NCBI RefSeq assembly: GCF_001622165.1
Contig: NZ_LVWG01000032.1
Span: forward strand, 186,001-250,000
DNA: 64,000 nucleotides
Direction of reading: 5' to 3'
Source: Pelodictyon luteolum
GTDB lineage: Bacteria > Bacteroidota > Chlorobiia > Chlorobiales > Chlorobiaceae
Shown here: positions 8,007 to 16,853 of the stretch, in pieces
Layout: each line of letters starts with the position of its first letter
Numbering within the stretch: the first letter of the stretch is position 1
Position numbers and translations under genes: made by a program
Notes under the pieces: model-generated
Database searches by the model: none
What the model was told of the DNA's origin: nothing
Seen by the model: the letters and a program-made list of their open reading frames with translations, nothing else

Positions 8007-9053
8007 ATGAAAAGCAATCCCGCAGACACGGGTGCACCGCTGAAGCGCTCACTGAAGAAAGGATCCGGGCTCCTCATGGTGATGAGCCTCCTCGGCTTTC
8101 TCGGCTTCCTTTCCATCGTACTCTGGATCAACTGGCCGAAACCGCGCCCCGAGCCCGAGCCCCTGTCACCAGCTGTTAAATCACTGATAGAGCGCATCCC
8201 GGGCAACTCCGATGCCATCATATACCTGGGCATGAAAGATGTCCGGAAGAGCCGGTTCTGGCAGGAAGTGCTTCCCGACTCACTACGGGACATGCCGCTC
8301 TTCGAAGCCCCTGAAACCCTTCAGAAACTGATGACAGCGGCAGCCATCATTCCCGCCCGTGACATCGACACCCTCCTCGTCAGTTTCCGCAAAAGCGGAT
8401 ACCGTGACCAGCATTTCCTCTGCGTGGCGAAGGGTCCTTTCGCCTCCAAACTCTCTCCTGAACTGCTGCGGCGCGCCAGCCGGGAAACTGACATCATTGC
8501 CGGGCAGCAATGCTACGGCATCGACAGCACCCTCTGGATCTCCAGGACAGGGCCGGGCGAAGCGGTACTGGCCGACAACAAAACGATGCTCAGTGGCTAC
8601 CTGAACCCCGAGGGCAGTTTCCTTGCCCGCGACTCGCTTGCCGTAGCCATGATTGAGAAGGTCGCCTATAAGTCACACCTCTGGTTCGCACTCCCCTCGG
8701 CAGCATGGACATCGAGTGCACTGAAAAGTTTGACATCGAAAAACACCGATGTCAACGCCCTCGGCAACCTGAACCGCATACAGCACCTGGCCCTCTCGGT
8801 ACAAATGAATGACGGGATCAAAACCGAAACCGAGTGGGTATACAAAACAAAGCAGGCTGCCTGGTTCGCATCGACCTTCCTCTGGGGCGCAGTGAAGCTC
8901 TCCGCCATGTCGACGGAAAGGACAACTCCTGAAACAAGAGCCCTGCTCGAAAAGATCCAGATCCAGCAGAACCTTGAGTCAGTAATCGTCAGGGCCGATC
9001 TTCCGCTGGAAACCTTCACCCAAACGACCGAAAGCAGCGACAGGAATAACTGA
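8007..9053 (+). CDS. Conserved-type membrane-anchored protein of unknown function
   Basis: I do not recognise this 348-residue protein. It has a basic N-terminal segment and one strong transmembrane helix (about residues 21-43, LLMVMSLLGFLGFLSIVLWI). A proline-rich linker (WPKPRPEPEPLSP) follows, then a large soluble domain presumably on the periplasmic side. There are no cysteine-rich, Walker or protease motifs. The domain begins with IERIPGNSDAIIYLGMKDV, loosely like secreted DUF3352-type proteins, but I would not assign that. It follows rnhA after 11 bases, probably in the same transcript. Confidence 0.8.
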   Translation: MKSNPADTGAPLKRSLKKGSGLLMVMSLLGFLGFLSIVLWINWPKPRPEPEPLSPAVKSLIERIPGNSDAIIYLGMKDVRKSRFWQEVLPDSLRDMPLFEAPETLQKLMTAAAIIPARDIDTLLVSFRKSGYRDQHFLCVAKGPFASKLSPELLRRASRETDIIAGQQCYGIDSTLWISRTGPGEAVLADNKTMLSGYLNPEGSFLARDSLAVAMIEKVAYKSHLWFALPSAAWTSSALKSLTSKNTDVNALGNLNRIQHLALSVQMNDGIKTETEWVYKTKQAAWFASTFLWGAVKLSAMSTERTTPETRALLEKIQIQQNLESVIVRADLPLETFTQTTESSDRNN

Positions 9054-9074
9054 AACTGATCCCATCCGCCACCC

Positions 9075-10073
9075 TCAGGACAGCCGGCAAAGGAAACAGA
9101 GCCGGCTGTCCTTCCAGAGAACCTCAATCCCTCTCGACAGCTCGACCCTTCTACCCGGCTGCAGCCCGAGAAGACCAGTCAGCCGACTGAGTACTGCACT
9201 GTCGATTGAAAGACCGAGCTCCGAAAGTGCCCGTTTGAACACCTCTTTCTGCTCAAAGGCCGTCAACTGCCGGAGAGCTTCCACTCCAAGCCATCCCTGT
9301 CCTGTAGAGAGCTCCGGGGTCCCTGCAAGCAGCCGATCGAAATAAAGCTCAAGAAACGCCTCCAGTTCCCCCGACTGCTCCGAGAGACGCTGCATCGAAG
9401 ACAGGAATCTGCCGTGGAATCGCTCCTCGATGAGGGGGATCACACGGTTCCTGATGAAGTTCCGGTCGTACCGGTCGTCGGCATTCGTAGCATCGGTCCG
9501 GTACCCTATCCCCTGCTGCACAAGGTACAGTTCGATCTCCGCCCTGTGCATGAAGAGAAGCGGCCGGATGATACATCCCCGACGGGACCGGATGCCCCGC
9601 AGCGAAGGCAGCGTCACACCCCGGAACAGGTTGAAGAGCATGGTTTCGGCATTGTCACCCACATGATGGCCGGTAGCAACCTTCGTATACCCCTCCCTCT
9701 CGATGAGTTCCTGGAAATACCCGTAGCGGAGTACCCGGGCCTCCTCCTCCACCGAGCGCCTGCAGGCCCCGGCAGAGGTCAAGGTATCGAACTGCCGCAC
9801 AAAACAGGGCAGACCCATCAATCGGGCGCGCTCACGAACGAACGCTTCATCGGCATCACTCTCAGCGCCCCGGAGGCCGAAATTGCAGTGGACGACGGCA
9901 AGGGTGCAGCCGAGAGCAGGTTGCACCGCAATGAAAAGCGTGAGGAGGGCTATTGAATCCGCACCACCGGACACGGCAACAAGCACCCTGTCGCCCTGTT
10001 CGACAAGGCGATGAACGGTGATCTGTTCCAGGAACCGTTTTTCCAGAGTGTTCAATCCATACGTTTTTTTCAT
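9075..10073 (-). CDS. tilS: tRNA(Ile)-lysidine synthase
   Basis: Converts C34 of the AUA-reading tRNA-Ile to lysidine using ATP and lysine. The PP-loop motif SGGADS is at residues 35-40, followed by VVHCNFGLRG, VATGHHVGDNAETMLFNLFRG and RNFIRNRVIPLIEE. Length (332 residues) suits a TilS with a reduced C-terminal region. I chose ATG 10073 (MKKTYGLNTLEKRF); the frame extends to a TTG at 10106, adding 11 residues. It is convergent with the unknown membrane-protein gene. Confidence 0.92.
   Translation of the reverse strand: MKKTYGLNTLEKRFLEQITVHRLVEQGDRVLVAVSGGADSIALLTLFIAVQPALGCTLAVVHCNFGLRGAESDADEAFVRERARLMGLPCFVRQFDTLTSAGACRRSVEEEARVLRYGYFQELIEREGYTKVATGHHVGDNAETMLFNLFRGVTLPSLRGIRSRRGCIIRPLLFMHRAEIELYLVQQGIGYRTDATNADDRYDRNFIRNRVIPLIEERFHGRFLSSMQRLSEQSGELEAFLELYFDRLLAGTPELSTGQGWLGVEALRQLTAFEQKEVFKRALSELGLSIDSAVLSRLTGLLGLQPGRRVELSRGIEVLWKDSRLCFLCRLS
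9078..9111. terminator. Strong inverted repeat at the tilS 3' end (possible terminator)
   Basis: GGACAGCCGGC at 9078-9088 and GCCGGCTGTCC at 9101-9111 form a perfect 11-bp stem with a 12-base loop. It is encoded within the last codons of tilS and lies 24 bases after the stop of the gene on the opposite strand. Neither side has a long T-run, so any terminator role is uncertain. Confidence 0.4.
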
Positions 10074-10175
10074 TGCCCTGCCGCTACTTCCTGCCAATAT
10101 ACGCAAGCAGTGCTGAAAGCGCGGCGCTGAAAATCCTCCCTCGTTGTTGCGGGGGAACCCGATAAATTCATTATC

Positions 10176-10847
10176 ATGCTACCAAACAGACATCAAGCCC
10201 CCCCTGTCATGCTCACACCCTACGGACGCTCCACCATCCTGAAAACCACCATCCTTGCGACAGCCATCGCCGTCTCAGGGCTCTTCTTTCCGCCCGTCGC
10301 CACAGCATTCCTCGTCTTCTCGGCCGCAGCCATTCTGGGTTTTGCATTCTGGTTCTTCCGCGACCCTGACCGGACGCCGGCCGAAACCGGCCGAGTCATC
10401 CTTGCACCTGCCGATGGCAGGGTGATACTTGTCGAAGAGCACGACCACCCGTTCACCGGCAGCCGTTCAACCCTCATCAGCATCTTCATGTCGCCACTGA
10501 ACGTCCATGTCAACCGCATACCTCAGAGCGGCAGGATCACCCTTCTCCAGTACCATCCGGGCTCGTTCAACATGGCATTCGACCATAAGAGCATGGAGGA
10601 AAACGAACGCATGGACATCGGCATTGAATCGGACAGCCTCAAGGTATTCTTCAGCCAGGTCTCGGGGTTCATTGCACGCCGCATCGTCTGCCCCCTCCGG
10701 ATGGAAGAGTTGGTGGAGGCAGGAAAACGGTTCGGAATGATCAAGTTCGGCTCGAGAGTAGATATCTTCATCCCGCAGGGATCGACTCCCGCAGTAGCGG
10801 TTGGTGGAAAGACCCGCGCCGGAGAAACCGTTATTGCCCGCTGGTGA
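10176..10847 (+). CDS. psd: Phosphatidylserine decarboxylase proenzyme
   Basis: Makes phosphatidylethanolamine from phosphatidylserine at the inner membrane. Two hydrophobic segments lie near the N terminus (about 23-38 and 42-60), then FRDPDR, the APADGRV motif and a histidine in FMSPLNVHVNR. The self-cleavage and pyruvoyl site is G192-S193 in IKFGSRVD. At 223 residues it is the short bacterial/archaeal-type Psd. An ATG at 10209 (MLTPYGR) is an alternative start. It is divergent from tilS. Confidence 0.95.
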   Translation: MLPNRHQAPPVMLTPYGRSTILKTTILATAIAVSGLFFPPVATAFLVFSAAAILGFAFWFFRDPDRTPAETGRVILAPADGRVILVEEHDHPFTGSRSTLISIFMSPLNVHVNRIPQSGRITLLQYHPGSFNMAFDHKSMEENERMDIGIESDSLKVFFSQVSGFIARRIVCPLRMEELVEAGKRFGMIKFGSRVDIFIPQGSTPAVAVGGKTRAGETVIARW

Positions 10848-10899
10848 CTACCCTTAGCCCCGGAAGGCCGGAGGAGGGGGAAGGCCCGCAGGAAAATGC

Positions 10900-10928
10900 T
10901 TGTATAAAGCGGCCCTATTGAGTATATA
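10900..10928 (+). promoter_or_regulatory. Possible promoter for tatA
   Basis: TTGTAT (10900-10905) and TATATA (10923-10928) are spaced by 17 bases, 52 bases before the tatA start. The match to a housekeeping promoter is moderate. Confidence 0.35.
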
Positions 10929-10979
10929 GGTATCTACGGATACAAGATTTACTATTTAACCCCTTGCGGAGGACTGAAG

Positions 10980-11189
10980 ATGTTTGGACTAGGTGGCCAG
11001 GAGCTCATACTGATACTCATGATCATTCTCCTGCTGTTCGGTGCAAAAAAACTCCCCGAGCTGGCAAAGGGGCTCGGCAAAGGTATGAAGGAGTTCAAGA
11101 AAGCCCAGAACGAGATGGAGGATGAGTTCAACAAGGCCATGGACGACGAGACCCCGAAGAAAAAGGACTTCGGTCCTGACAGGGAATAA
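10980..11189 (+). CDS. tatA: Sec-independent translocase protein TatA/TatE
   Basis: Pore-forming subunit of the twin-arginine export system in the inner membrane. The 69-residue protein has the [26 protein letters not shown] transmembrane-hinge pattern ([10 protein letters not shown]), then the amphipathic helix [12 protein letters not shown] and a charged tail. The ATG at 10980 has a strong GGAGG at 10968-10972, one of few good ribosome sites in the window. tatC is not nearby. A terminator follows after 5 bases. Confidence 0.95.
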   Translation: MFGLGGQELILILMIILLLFGAKKLPELAKGLGKGMKEFKKAQNEMEDEFNKAMDDETPKKKDFGPDRE

Positions 11190-11194
11190 CGCCA

Positions 11195-11220
11195 GAAAAA
11201 GCCCGACACCGGGCTTTTTC
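11195..11220 (+). terminator. Intrinsic terminator after tatA
   Basis: GAAAAAGCCCG (11195-11205) and CGGGCTTTTTC (11210-11220) form an 11-bp stem with a 4-base ACAC loop; the A/T arms supply the T-run. Confidence 0.85.
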
Positions 11221-11243
11221 TACCACTCCCATACCCACGAACC

Positions 11244-12965
11244 ATGCTTCACAGCCTGTACATCAGAAATTTTGCACTGATCGAAGAGCTGTCCCTGGAG
11301 TTCCAGGAGGGCCTCACCGTCATCACCGGTGAAACCGGTGCAGGCAAGTCGATCCTGCTCGGCGCCCTGGGCCTCGTTCTTGGTGATCGGGCAAGCAGCG
11401 AACTGGTGCGGAGCGAGGCCCCCAAGGCGGTCATTGAAGCCGTCTTCCGCCATGACATTCCTGCTGCAATGGCACCGCTTCTGGAGTCCGCCGGCATCGA
11501 AGCAATGGAGGAACTCATCCTCCGCAGGGAGCTTTCCGCCACCGGACAGTCGCGGAGCTTCATCAACGATACACCCTGCAACGCCGGCACACTCCGTCTT
11601 GCCGGAGACCTCCTCATCGACCTGCACGGGCAGCATGAGCACCAGATGCTCCTCAACCCCGCCACCCACATCGGCATGCTCGACGACTTTGCCCTCACCG
11701 CTGCCGAAGCATCAGCATGCACCGCCATGCAGGAAGAGCTCGGCAAACTGCGCCGCCTGTGCCGCGAAATCAGGGAAAATACCGCTGCAATGCAGGAAAA
11801 ACGGGATCTGCTCGAATTCCAGCAGCGCGAACTCGCCGACATCGGCCTCGGTGCTGGAGAAAGTGAGGAGATAGACCGGGAGATCAACCTGCTGGAAAAC
11901 GCCGAGACGCTTGCTGAACACACCGAGGCACTGAGCGCCATCCTCTATGAAGGAGACGGCGCCATCTATCCGGAACTCGGCAGGGCCCTGCACATCATCG
12001 AAAAACTCGCTGCAGTGGACCCTCGCTTCGAGCCGCTCTGGCTGGAGGCACAAAGCGCCACAGGAATTGTCGATGAGCTGTATCGCTTCAACCGCAGCTA
12101 CGCATCGTCCATCGACTTCAACCCGACACGACTGGAAAGCCTCAGGGAACGACAGCACAAAATCCAGCGGACGGCAAAAAAATACGGGGTTGCTCCTGAT
12201 GAGCTCCCCGATATGCTCATGCGCCTTGAAGCCCTGCTTGCCGAAGAAGGAGAAAGCGAAGAACGCCTGAAGGAAAAAGAAGCCCTCGCGGAGGAACAGA
12301 AAGTAAAGCTCTCACTGGCAGCTGCAGCGCTATCAAAGAGACGGCAGGAGGCTGCCGGGAGGCTTGAAGAAACCGTCATGCGGAACCTCACGGAACTCGG
12401 GATACCGAAAGCTGTATTCCTGACCCGTTTCACCCATGATGAGGATCCCGAAGGGGAGATTACACTTGAAGGAAAGAGTTACCGTCTTTCGGGGGGAGGA
12501 TACGACACGGTTGAGTTCATGCTCTCGGCCAATCCGGGTGAAGCGCCACGCCCGCTTGCAAAAATCGCTTCGGGCGGGGAAATATCAAGAGTCATGCTTG
12601 CCATGAAAAGCGCGCTTGCGGGAATGGCGGAGCTGCCGATTCTCATCTTCGATGAAATCGATACCGGCATCAGTGGCCGTATTGCCCAGAGCGTCGCAAA
12701 AAAACTGCAGAACCTCTCCCGCCTTCACCAGATCATTGCCATCACCCACCTGCCGCAGATCGCAGCCATGGGGGAACACCACATGTCTGTCCATAAAGCG
12801 GTGGAGAACGGCAGAACCGCAACACGGGTAACCCCGCTTGACCGGGAGAGCCGCCGTGAGGCAATCGCCGCACTCATCAGCGGAGAAGAGGTCACTCCTT
12901 CATCACGCAATCTTGCCGACGAGCTGCTTCAGGGCGCCCGGTCCAACCCCCCGAACAAGGATTGA
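11244..12965 (+). CDS. recN: DNA repair protein RecN
   Basis: SMC-like ATPase that acts early in double-strand break repair. The 573-residue protein has Walker A TGETGAGKS (residues 28-36), an ELVRSEA strand, the FINDTPCN and DLHGQHEHQ motifs, a central coiled-coil part (about 160-360), then the ABC signature KIASGGEISRVMLAMK and Walker B LPILIFDEIDTGISGR. All key motifs are intact. The ATG has no Shine-Dalgarno sequence and follows the tatA terminator. Confidence 0.95.
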   Translation: MLHSLYIRNFALIEELSLEFQEGLTVITGETGAGKSILLGALGLVLGDRASSELVRSEAPKAVIEAVFRHDIPAAMAPLLESAGIEAMEELILRRELSATGQSRSFINDTPCNAGTLRLAGDLLIDLHGQHEHQMLLNPATHIGMLDDFALTAAEASACTAMQEELGKLRRLCREIRENTAAMQEKRDLLEFQQRELADIGLGAGESEEIDREINLLENAETLAEHTEALSAILYEGDGAIYPELGRALHIIEKLAAVDPRFEPLWLEAQSATGIVDELYRFNRSYASSIDFNPTRLESLRERQHKIQRTAKKYGVAPDELPDMLMRLEALLAEEGESEERLKEKEALAEEQKVKLSLAAAALSKRRQEAAGRLEETVMRNLTELGIPKAVFLTRFTHDEDPEGEITLEGKSYRLSGGGYDTVEFMLSANPGEAPRPLAKIASGGEISRVMLAMKSALAGMAELPILIFDEIDTGISGRIAQSVAKKLQNLSRLHQIIAITHLPQIAAMGEHHMSVHKAVENGRTATRVTPLDRESRREAIAALISGEEVTPSSRNLADELLQGARSNPPNKD

Positions 12966-13049
12966 GGGCCAGCCGTTTAGAAAATCGCGAAGATTGCCTT
13001 ATACTTCGGGCACCCTGAACATTCACGACAGAAAAAAAGAATAGAGCAT

Positions 13050-13940
13050 ATGTCCACACGACACCTGAGAGGCTCCGCCGTTGCGCTGGTCACACCTTTC
13101 CATAAAGACCTTACGGTCGATGTCGAAACACTCACCCGCCTCGTTGAATTCCATCTGGATGCCGGTACCGACATCATCATTCCCTGCGGGACCACAGGTG
13201 AATCGCCGACCCTCACCGAAACCGAGCAGGCCACCATCATCCGAACCGTCCGTGATGCATCGAAGGGAAGGATCATCGTCGGAGCAGGAGCCGGAACCAA
13301 TGCAACCGTCGAGGCCGTCCGTCTAGCCAAAAACGCCGAGACCGCCGGAGCGGAAGCCATACTTTCCGTAGCACCCTACTACAACAAACCATCGCAGGAA
13401 GGCATCTACCAACACTACCGCCACGTCGCAGAAGCCGTATCGGTGCCCATCATCATCTACAACGTCCCAGGCAGGACCGGATGCAATGTCGATGCGGCCA
13501 CCGTTCTCCGCCTTGCCGGCGACTTCGAAAACATCACGGCAGTCAAAGAGGCCACCGACAACATGCAGCAGATCGCCGAACTCCTCGACGGCCGGCCGGA
13601 CCACTTCTCGGTTCTCACCGGCGAAGACCCGCTCATCCTCCCGTTCATGGCCATGGGTGGCGACGGAGTCATTTCCGTAGCAGCCAACCAGATTCCGGGA
13701 GCAATCAAGCGGCTTGTCGACAGCGTCAGTGAAGGCAATCTGGAAGAGGCCAGAGCGCTCAATCGGAAATACCGCCGCCTCCTTCGGCTCAACTTCATCG
13801 AAAGCAATCCCGTTCCGGTGAAATACGCCCTTATGCGAATGGGCATGCTGGAGGAAACATACCGTCTCCCCCTCGTTCCCCTCTCAGCGGCGTCAAAAGC
13901 CGCAATGGACCGCGAACTCGAAATCCTCGGACTGGTCTGA
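13050..13940 (+). CDS. dapA: 4-hydroxy-tetrahydrodipicolinate synthase
   Basis: Condenses pyruvate with aspartate semialdehyde in lysine and diaminopimelate synthesis. The 296-residue protein has [14 protein letters not shown], the catalytic tyrosine in [11 protein letters not shown] and the Schiff-base lysine K166 in [10 protein letters not shown]. Length is standard. It stands alone between recN and a strong bidirectional terminator shared with the glycine cleavage genes. Confidence 0.96.
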   Translation: MSTRHLRGSAVALVTPFHKDLTVDVETLTRLVEFHLDAGTDIIIPCGTTGESPTLTETEQATIIRTVRDASKGRIIVGAGAGTNATVEAVRLAKNAETAGAEAILSVAPYYNKPSQEGIYQHYRHVAEAVSVPIIIYNVPGRTGCNVDAATVLRLAGDFENITAVKEATDNMQQIAELLDGRPDHFSVLTGEDPLILPFMAMGGDGVISVAANQIPGAIKRLVDSVSEGNLEEARALNRKYRRLLRLNFIESNPVPVKYALMRMGMLEETYRLPLVPLSAASKAAMDRELEILGLV

Positions 13941-13957
13941 AAACGCAAAAAATGACT

Positions 13958-13994
13958 AATAAAGAAAGGCCAGCAGAACCGGCCTTTCTTTATT
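13958..13994. terminator. Bidirectional terminator between dapA and gcvPA
   Basis: AATAAAGAAAGGCC (13958-13971) and GGCCTTTCTTTATT (13981-13994) form a perfect 14-bp stem with a 9-base loop. The A-rich and T-rich arms can serve both convergent genes. Confidence 0.88.
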
Positions 13995-14025
13995 GGGTAC
14001 GTCCATATCGCCTGTAACCCCGGCC

Positions 14026-15360
14026 TCAGCCAAGTTCGCCAAGCGCATCGGCAAACATGTCGAGCTGTGCTTTCGTGCGTTTTTCAGTCACCGCGACAAG
14101 CAGACCCTCATCTCCAAACTCCCTGAGGTCGCAACCGGCAAATACTTTTTTCTCCAGCATCTGTCGAACCACCTCGGAGGGCGCAATGGGCGTATTGACG
14201 ACAAACTCATTGAAGAACGGCGCATTATAGCGGATCGAGAATCCTGGAATGGCGGCGATCCTGCCGGCAAGGTAGTGCGCCCGTGAGAGCGACTGACCGG
14301 CAACTTCACTCAGGCCCTGTTTTCCGAGAAGAGACAGGTAGACCGCTGCCTGCAGGGCGTTGAGTGCCTGGTTTGAACAGATGTTCGAAGTGGCTTTCTC
14401 CCTGCGGATATGCTGTTCCCGGGTCTGGAGCGTCAGAATGAATCCGTCCTGCCCGTTCGAGTCCTTCGTCATGCCGACGAGCCTGCCGGGAAGCTTGCGC
14501 ACGAGTTCCTGACGGACGGAAAAGATTCCGAGGTACGGGCCGCCGAAACTCTGTGAACTGCCGAGGGGCTGGCCCTCGCCGACCGCGATGTCGGCTCCGT
14601 ATGCGCCGGGAGCCTCAAGCACGCCGAGCGAGACAGGATTGGCAGAGACGATGAAAAGCGCCCCGTGCTCATGGGCAATTCTTCCGATGGATGCAACGTC
14701 CTCCAGGCATCCGTAGAAATTCGGCTGCTGTACAACAACGGCAGCAACCGTTTCATCCATGAGAGCCCGGAGGGCATCGACGCTGCCGACGCCGTCTTCC
14801 ACGGCATTCTGCACAACGGCACTGTGACCCGAGGCCTCAAGATAGGTTTTGAGCACCGAACTGTTCCAGGGATGCAGCCTGCCGGCCACAACCACTTTCT
14901 GACGGCCATTGACGTTCATGGCCATCAGCACCGCTTCAGCAAGAGCCGTAGCCCCGTCGTACATCGATGCATTGGTCACATCCATCCCATAGAGGCGGCA
15001 GATGAGGCTCTGGTATTCATAGATGGCCTGCAGCGTCCCCTGGGACACCTCAGCCTGATAAGGCGTATAAGCCGTATAAAACTCACTACGGGAGACAATC
15101 GCCTTTATTGCGGAGGGAAGGAAATGGTCGTAGGCGCCGCCTCCGAGGAAGCTGACATAGTCAGCCGTGCTGCGGTTGGCGGCTGCCATGCTTTCGAGCA
15201 TGGCGCGGACATCCATCTCATCGGCAGCGGGTGCGAGTTCAAGAGCTTTATTGAGGCGGACTTCACGGGGGATGTCGACGATCAGCTCATCGAACGAGAA
15301 AACCCCTGTGGCATGGAGCATCGACTCCCTGTCCGCATCGGTATTAACGATGAATGGCAT
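14026..15360 (-). CDS. gcvPA: Glycine dehydrogenase (decarboxylating) subunit 1
   Basis: N-terminal half of the P protein of the glycine cleavage system in its two-subunit form, working with GcvH, GcvT and GcvL. The 444-residue protein contains [44 protein letters not shown] and the glycine-rich [11 protein letters not shown]. The PLP lysine sits on subunit 2, which is not in this window. It starts five bases after gcvH ends, so the two are one transcription unit. No glycine riboswitch is visible upstream. Confidence 0.95.
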   Translation of the reverse strand: MPFIVNTDADRESMLHATGVFSFDELIVDIPREVRLNKALELAPAADEMDVRAMLESMAAANRSTADYVSFLGGGAYDHFLPSAIKAIVSRSEFYTAYTPYQAEVSQGTLQAIYEYQSLICRLYGMDVTNASMYDGATALAEAVLMAMNVNGRQKVVVAGRLHPWNSSVLKTYLEASGHSAVVQNAVEDGVGSVDALRALMDETVAAVVVQQPNFYGCLEDVASIGRIAHEHGALFIVSANPVSLGVLEAPGAYGADIAVGEGQPLGSSQSFGGPYLGIFSVRQELVRKLPGRLVGMTKDSNGQDGFILTLQTREQHIRREKATSNICSNQALNALQAAVYLSLLGKQGLSEVAGQSLSRAHYLAGRIAAIPGFSIRYNAPFFNEFVVNTPIAPSEVVRQMLEKKVFAGCDLREFGDEGLLVAVTEKRTKAQLDMFADALGELG

Positions 15361-15365
15361 GTCGC

Positions 15366-15749
15366 TTACCCTCCGATCAGTTCGCGGTAGGCGGCAGCGT
15401 CGAGAAGGGTCCCGACCGAGGCGGGATCGGCGAGTTTCATCTTCACCATCCAGCCGCTGCCGTATGGGTCCTGATTCACCGTTTCGGCGCTGTCAAGTCC
15501 GGCGTTCACCTCCAGGATCTCACCGGCCACGGGAGCGAAAAGATCGGCAACTGTCTTGACTGCCTCAACCGTTCCGAAAATCTCATGTTCCTTCAGGGCC
15601 GTACCTGCAGGCTTCAGTTCCACAAACACGATATCGCCAAGCTCCGACTGGGCGAAATCCGTGATGCCGACAAGCGCGGTTGCGCCATCGTCGAGCAGCT
15701 GTATCCATTCATGGTCTTTGGTATAGCGGAGATCGGCTGGAACGTTCAT
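15366..15749 (-). CDS. gcvH: Glycine cleavage system H protein
   Basis: Lipoyl carrier that shuttles the aminomethyl group between P, T and L proteins. The 127-residue protein begins [15 protein letters not shown] and has the lipoylation lysine K65 in [16 protein letters not shown], followed by AGEILEVN and a Gly-rich segment near the C terminus ([10 protein letters not shown]). It is upstream of gcvPA in the same direction. Confidence 0.96.
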   Translation of the reverse strand: MNVPADLRYTKDHEWIQLLDDGATALVGITDFAQSELGDIVFVELKPAGTALKEHEIFGTVEAVKTVADLFAPVAGEILEVNAGLDSAETVNQDPYGSGWMVKMKLADPASVGTLLDAAAYRELIGG

Positions 15750-15848
15750 GACAGAAAAGGTTAAGTGATTGAAAACAGCTGATGCGTAAGGATTAAGTTA
15801 ATACTTTTTTTCAAACAAATGCGACGAGGGCCGCCCCCCAACATCTCC

Positions 15849-16598
15849 TCAGGACAGGCGCTGGCGCATGGCCTCATACAACATCACGCCCGCCGAAACG
15901 GAGACGTTCAGCGACTCAACGCAGCCAGCCATCGGAATGCGCACCACCCGGTCGCAGAACTCCATGGCTTCGGGAGCAAGTCCGGAGCCTTCCGCGCCAA
16001 GAACTATGGCGGTTGGTTTCCTGAAATCGGCATCGGTATAGTTTGTTTCAGCCTCCATGTCGGTGGCAAGCACCTGAACCCCCTCGCGGTGGAGAAGCTC
16101 AAGGCATCGCACCAGGCTTTTCACCTTGGCAACCCGCATGTGCGACAGTGCACCGGCCGAAGCCTTATGTACAACGGCGTTGACCGGGGCGCCCTTGCCT
16201 TCAACGAGGATGACCCCGTCAGCCGCAACTGCCTCGGCGGTCCGGATGATAGCTCCGATATTGTGGGGATCGTCGAGCCCCTGCAGGACGACAAGGAGGG
16301 GCGCACTGTTACGTGGTGTCGAGAGCAGTTCCTCGGCGCTATAGTAGGTGAGGGTGCTGACAAGGGCGGCAACCCCCTGATGCTTCGTAGTCCCGGCGAT
16401 GAGCGAAAGCTTCTCCAGACGGGCCTTTCCCGTCACGATCTTCTGGCGCCGGGCAGTGATGAGAATCTCCTTCAGCTTCGGATGAGAAGTATTGAACTGG
16501 AAATAGATCTTCTCGATGCTCCCGGGCTTTTCGCGGAGAAGCTCAAGAACAGCGTTGCGTCCGTAGACGATATTTTCGGGATATTCCCCTTCAATCAT
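15849..16598 (-). CDS. rlmB: 23S rRNA 2'-O-methyltransferase, SpoU/TrmH family (RlmB-like)
   Basis: SAM-dependent methyltransferase, probably of G2251 in the 23S rRNA. It has the N-terminal substrate-binding domain starting with YGRNAVLELL, then the three SPOUT motifs: DPHNIGAIIRTAEAV, IVLGAEGSGLAPEAMEF and RIPMAGCVESLNVSVSAGVMLYE. At 249 residues it matches RlmB; TrmH-like activity on tRNA is the alternative. It is divergent from the PFOR gene. Confidence 0.9.
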   Translation of the reverse strand: MIEGEYPENIVYGRNAVLELLREKPGSIEKIYFQFNTSHPKLKEILITARRQKIVTGKARLEKLSLIAGTTKHQGVAALVSTLTYYSAEELLSTPRNSAPLLVVLQGLDDPHNIGAIIRTAEAVAADGVILVEGKGAPVNAVVHKASAGALSHMRVAKVKSLVRCLELLHREGVQVLATDMEAETNYTDADFRKPTAIVLGAEGSGLAPEAMEFCDRVVRIPMAGCVESLNVSVSAGVMLYEAMRQRLS

Positions 16599-16801
16599 GA
16601 GTCTGAAAAATGGCAGAATTATGCAAAAGAATCGGCCCGCAAAAAACGGCCCGAAATGAGCCCCCGCAAGCGGGAGAGGGACACCTGAATGTAATTAAAT
16701 TCAGCAATATCAGATTTTTTTTCTATCTTGTCATTCGCCTCGAAACGATTTTCTCCCCGGCGGAAGCAACTAATTCCACTCCATCCGCAGTTGTTTCTGT
16801 C

Positions 16802-16816
16802 GTACAGTACTTGTAC
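16802..16816 (+). promoter_or_regulatory. Perfect inverted repeat upstream of the PFOR gene (possible operator)
   Basis: GTACA (16802-16806) and TGTAC (16812-16816) flank GTACT, giving a 15-base symmetric site 38 bases before the PFOR start. It lies in the 255-bp divergent spacer. No known regulator motif is recognised. Confidence 0.35.
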
Positions 16817-16853
16817 ATGCCTTTCATTAATTACAAATCCAGTGACTGCCAGT

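Noticed and set aside
15750-15848. Glycine riboswitch upstream of gcvH
   Set aside because: The 99-bp spacer is too short for a tandem glycine aptamer and no core motifs are visible.
16728-16853. 42-codon N-terminal extension of PFOR
   Set aside because: The family start aligns with MSRTYKTMEG at 16854, and the extension has no targeting signal expected in bacteria.
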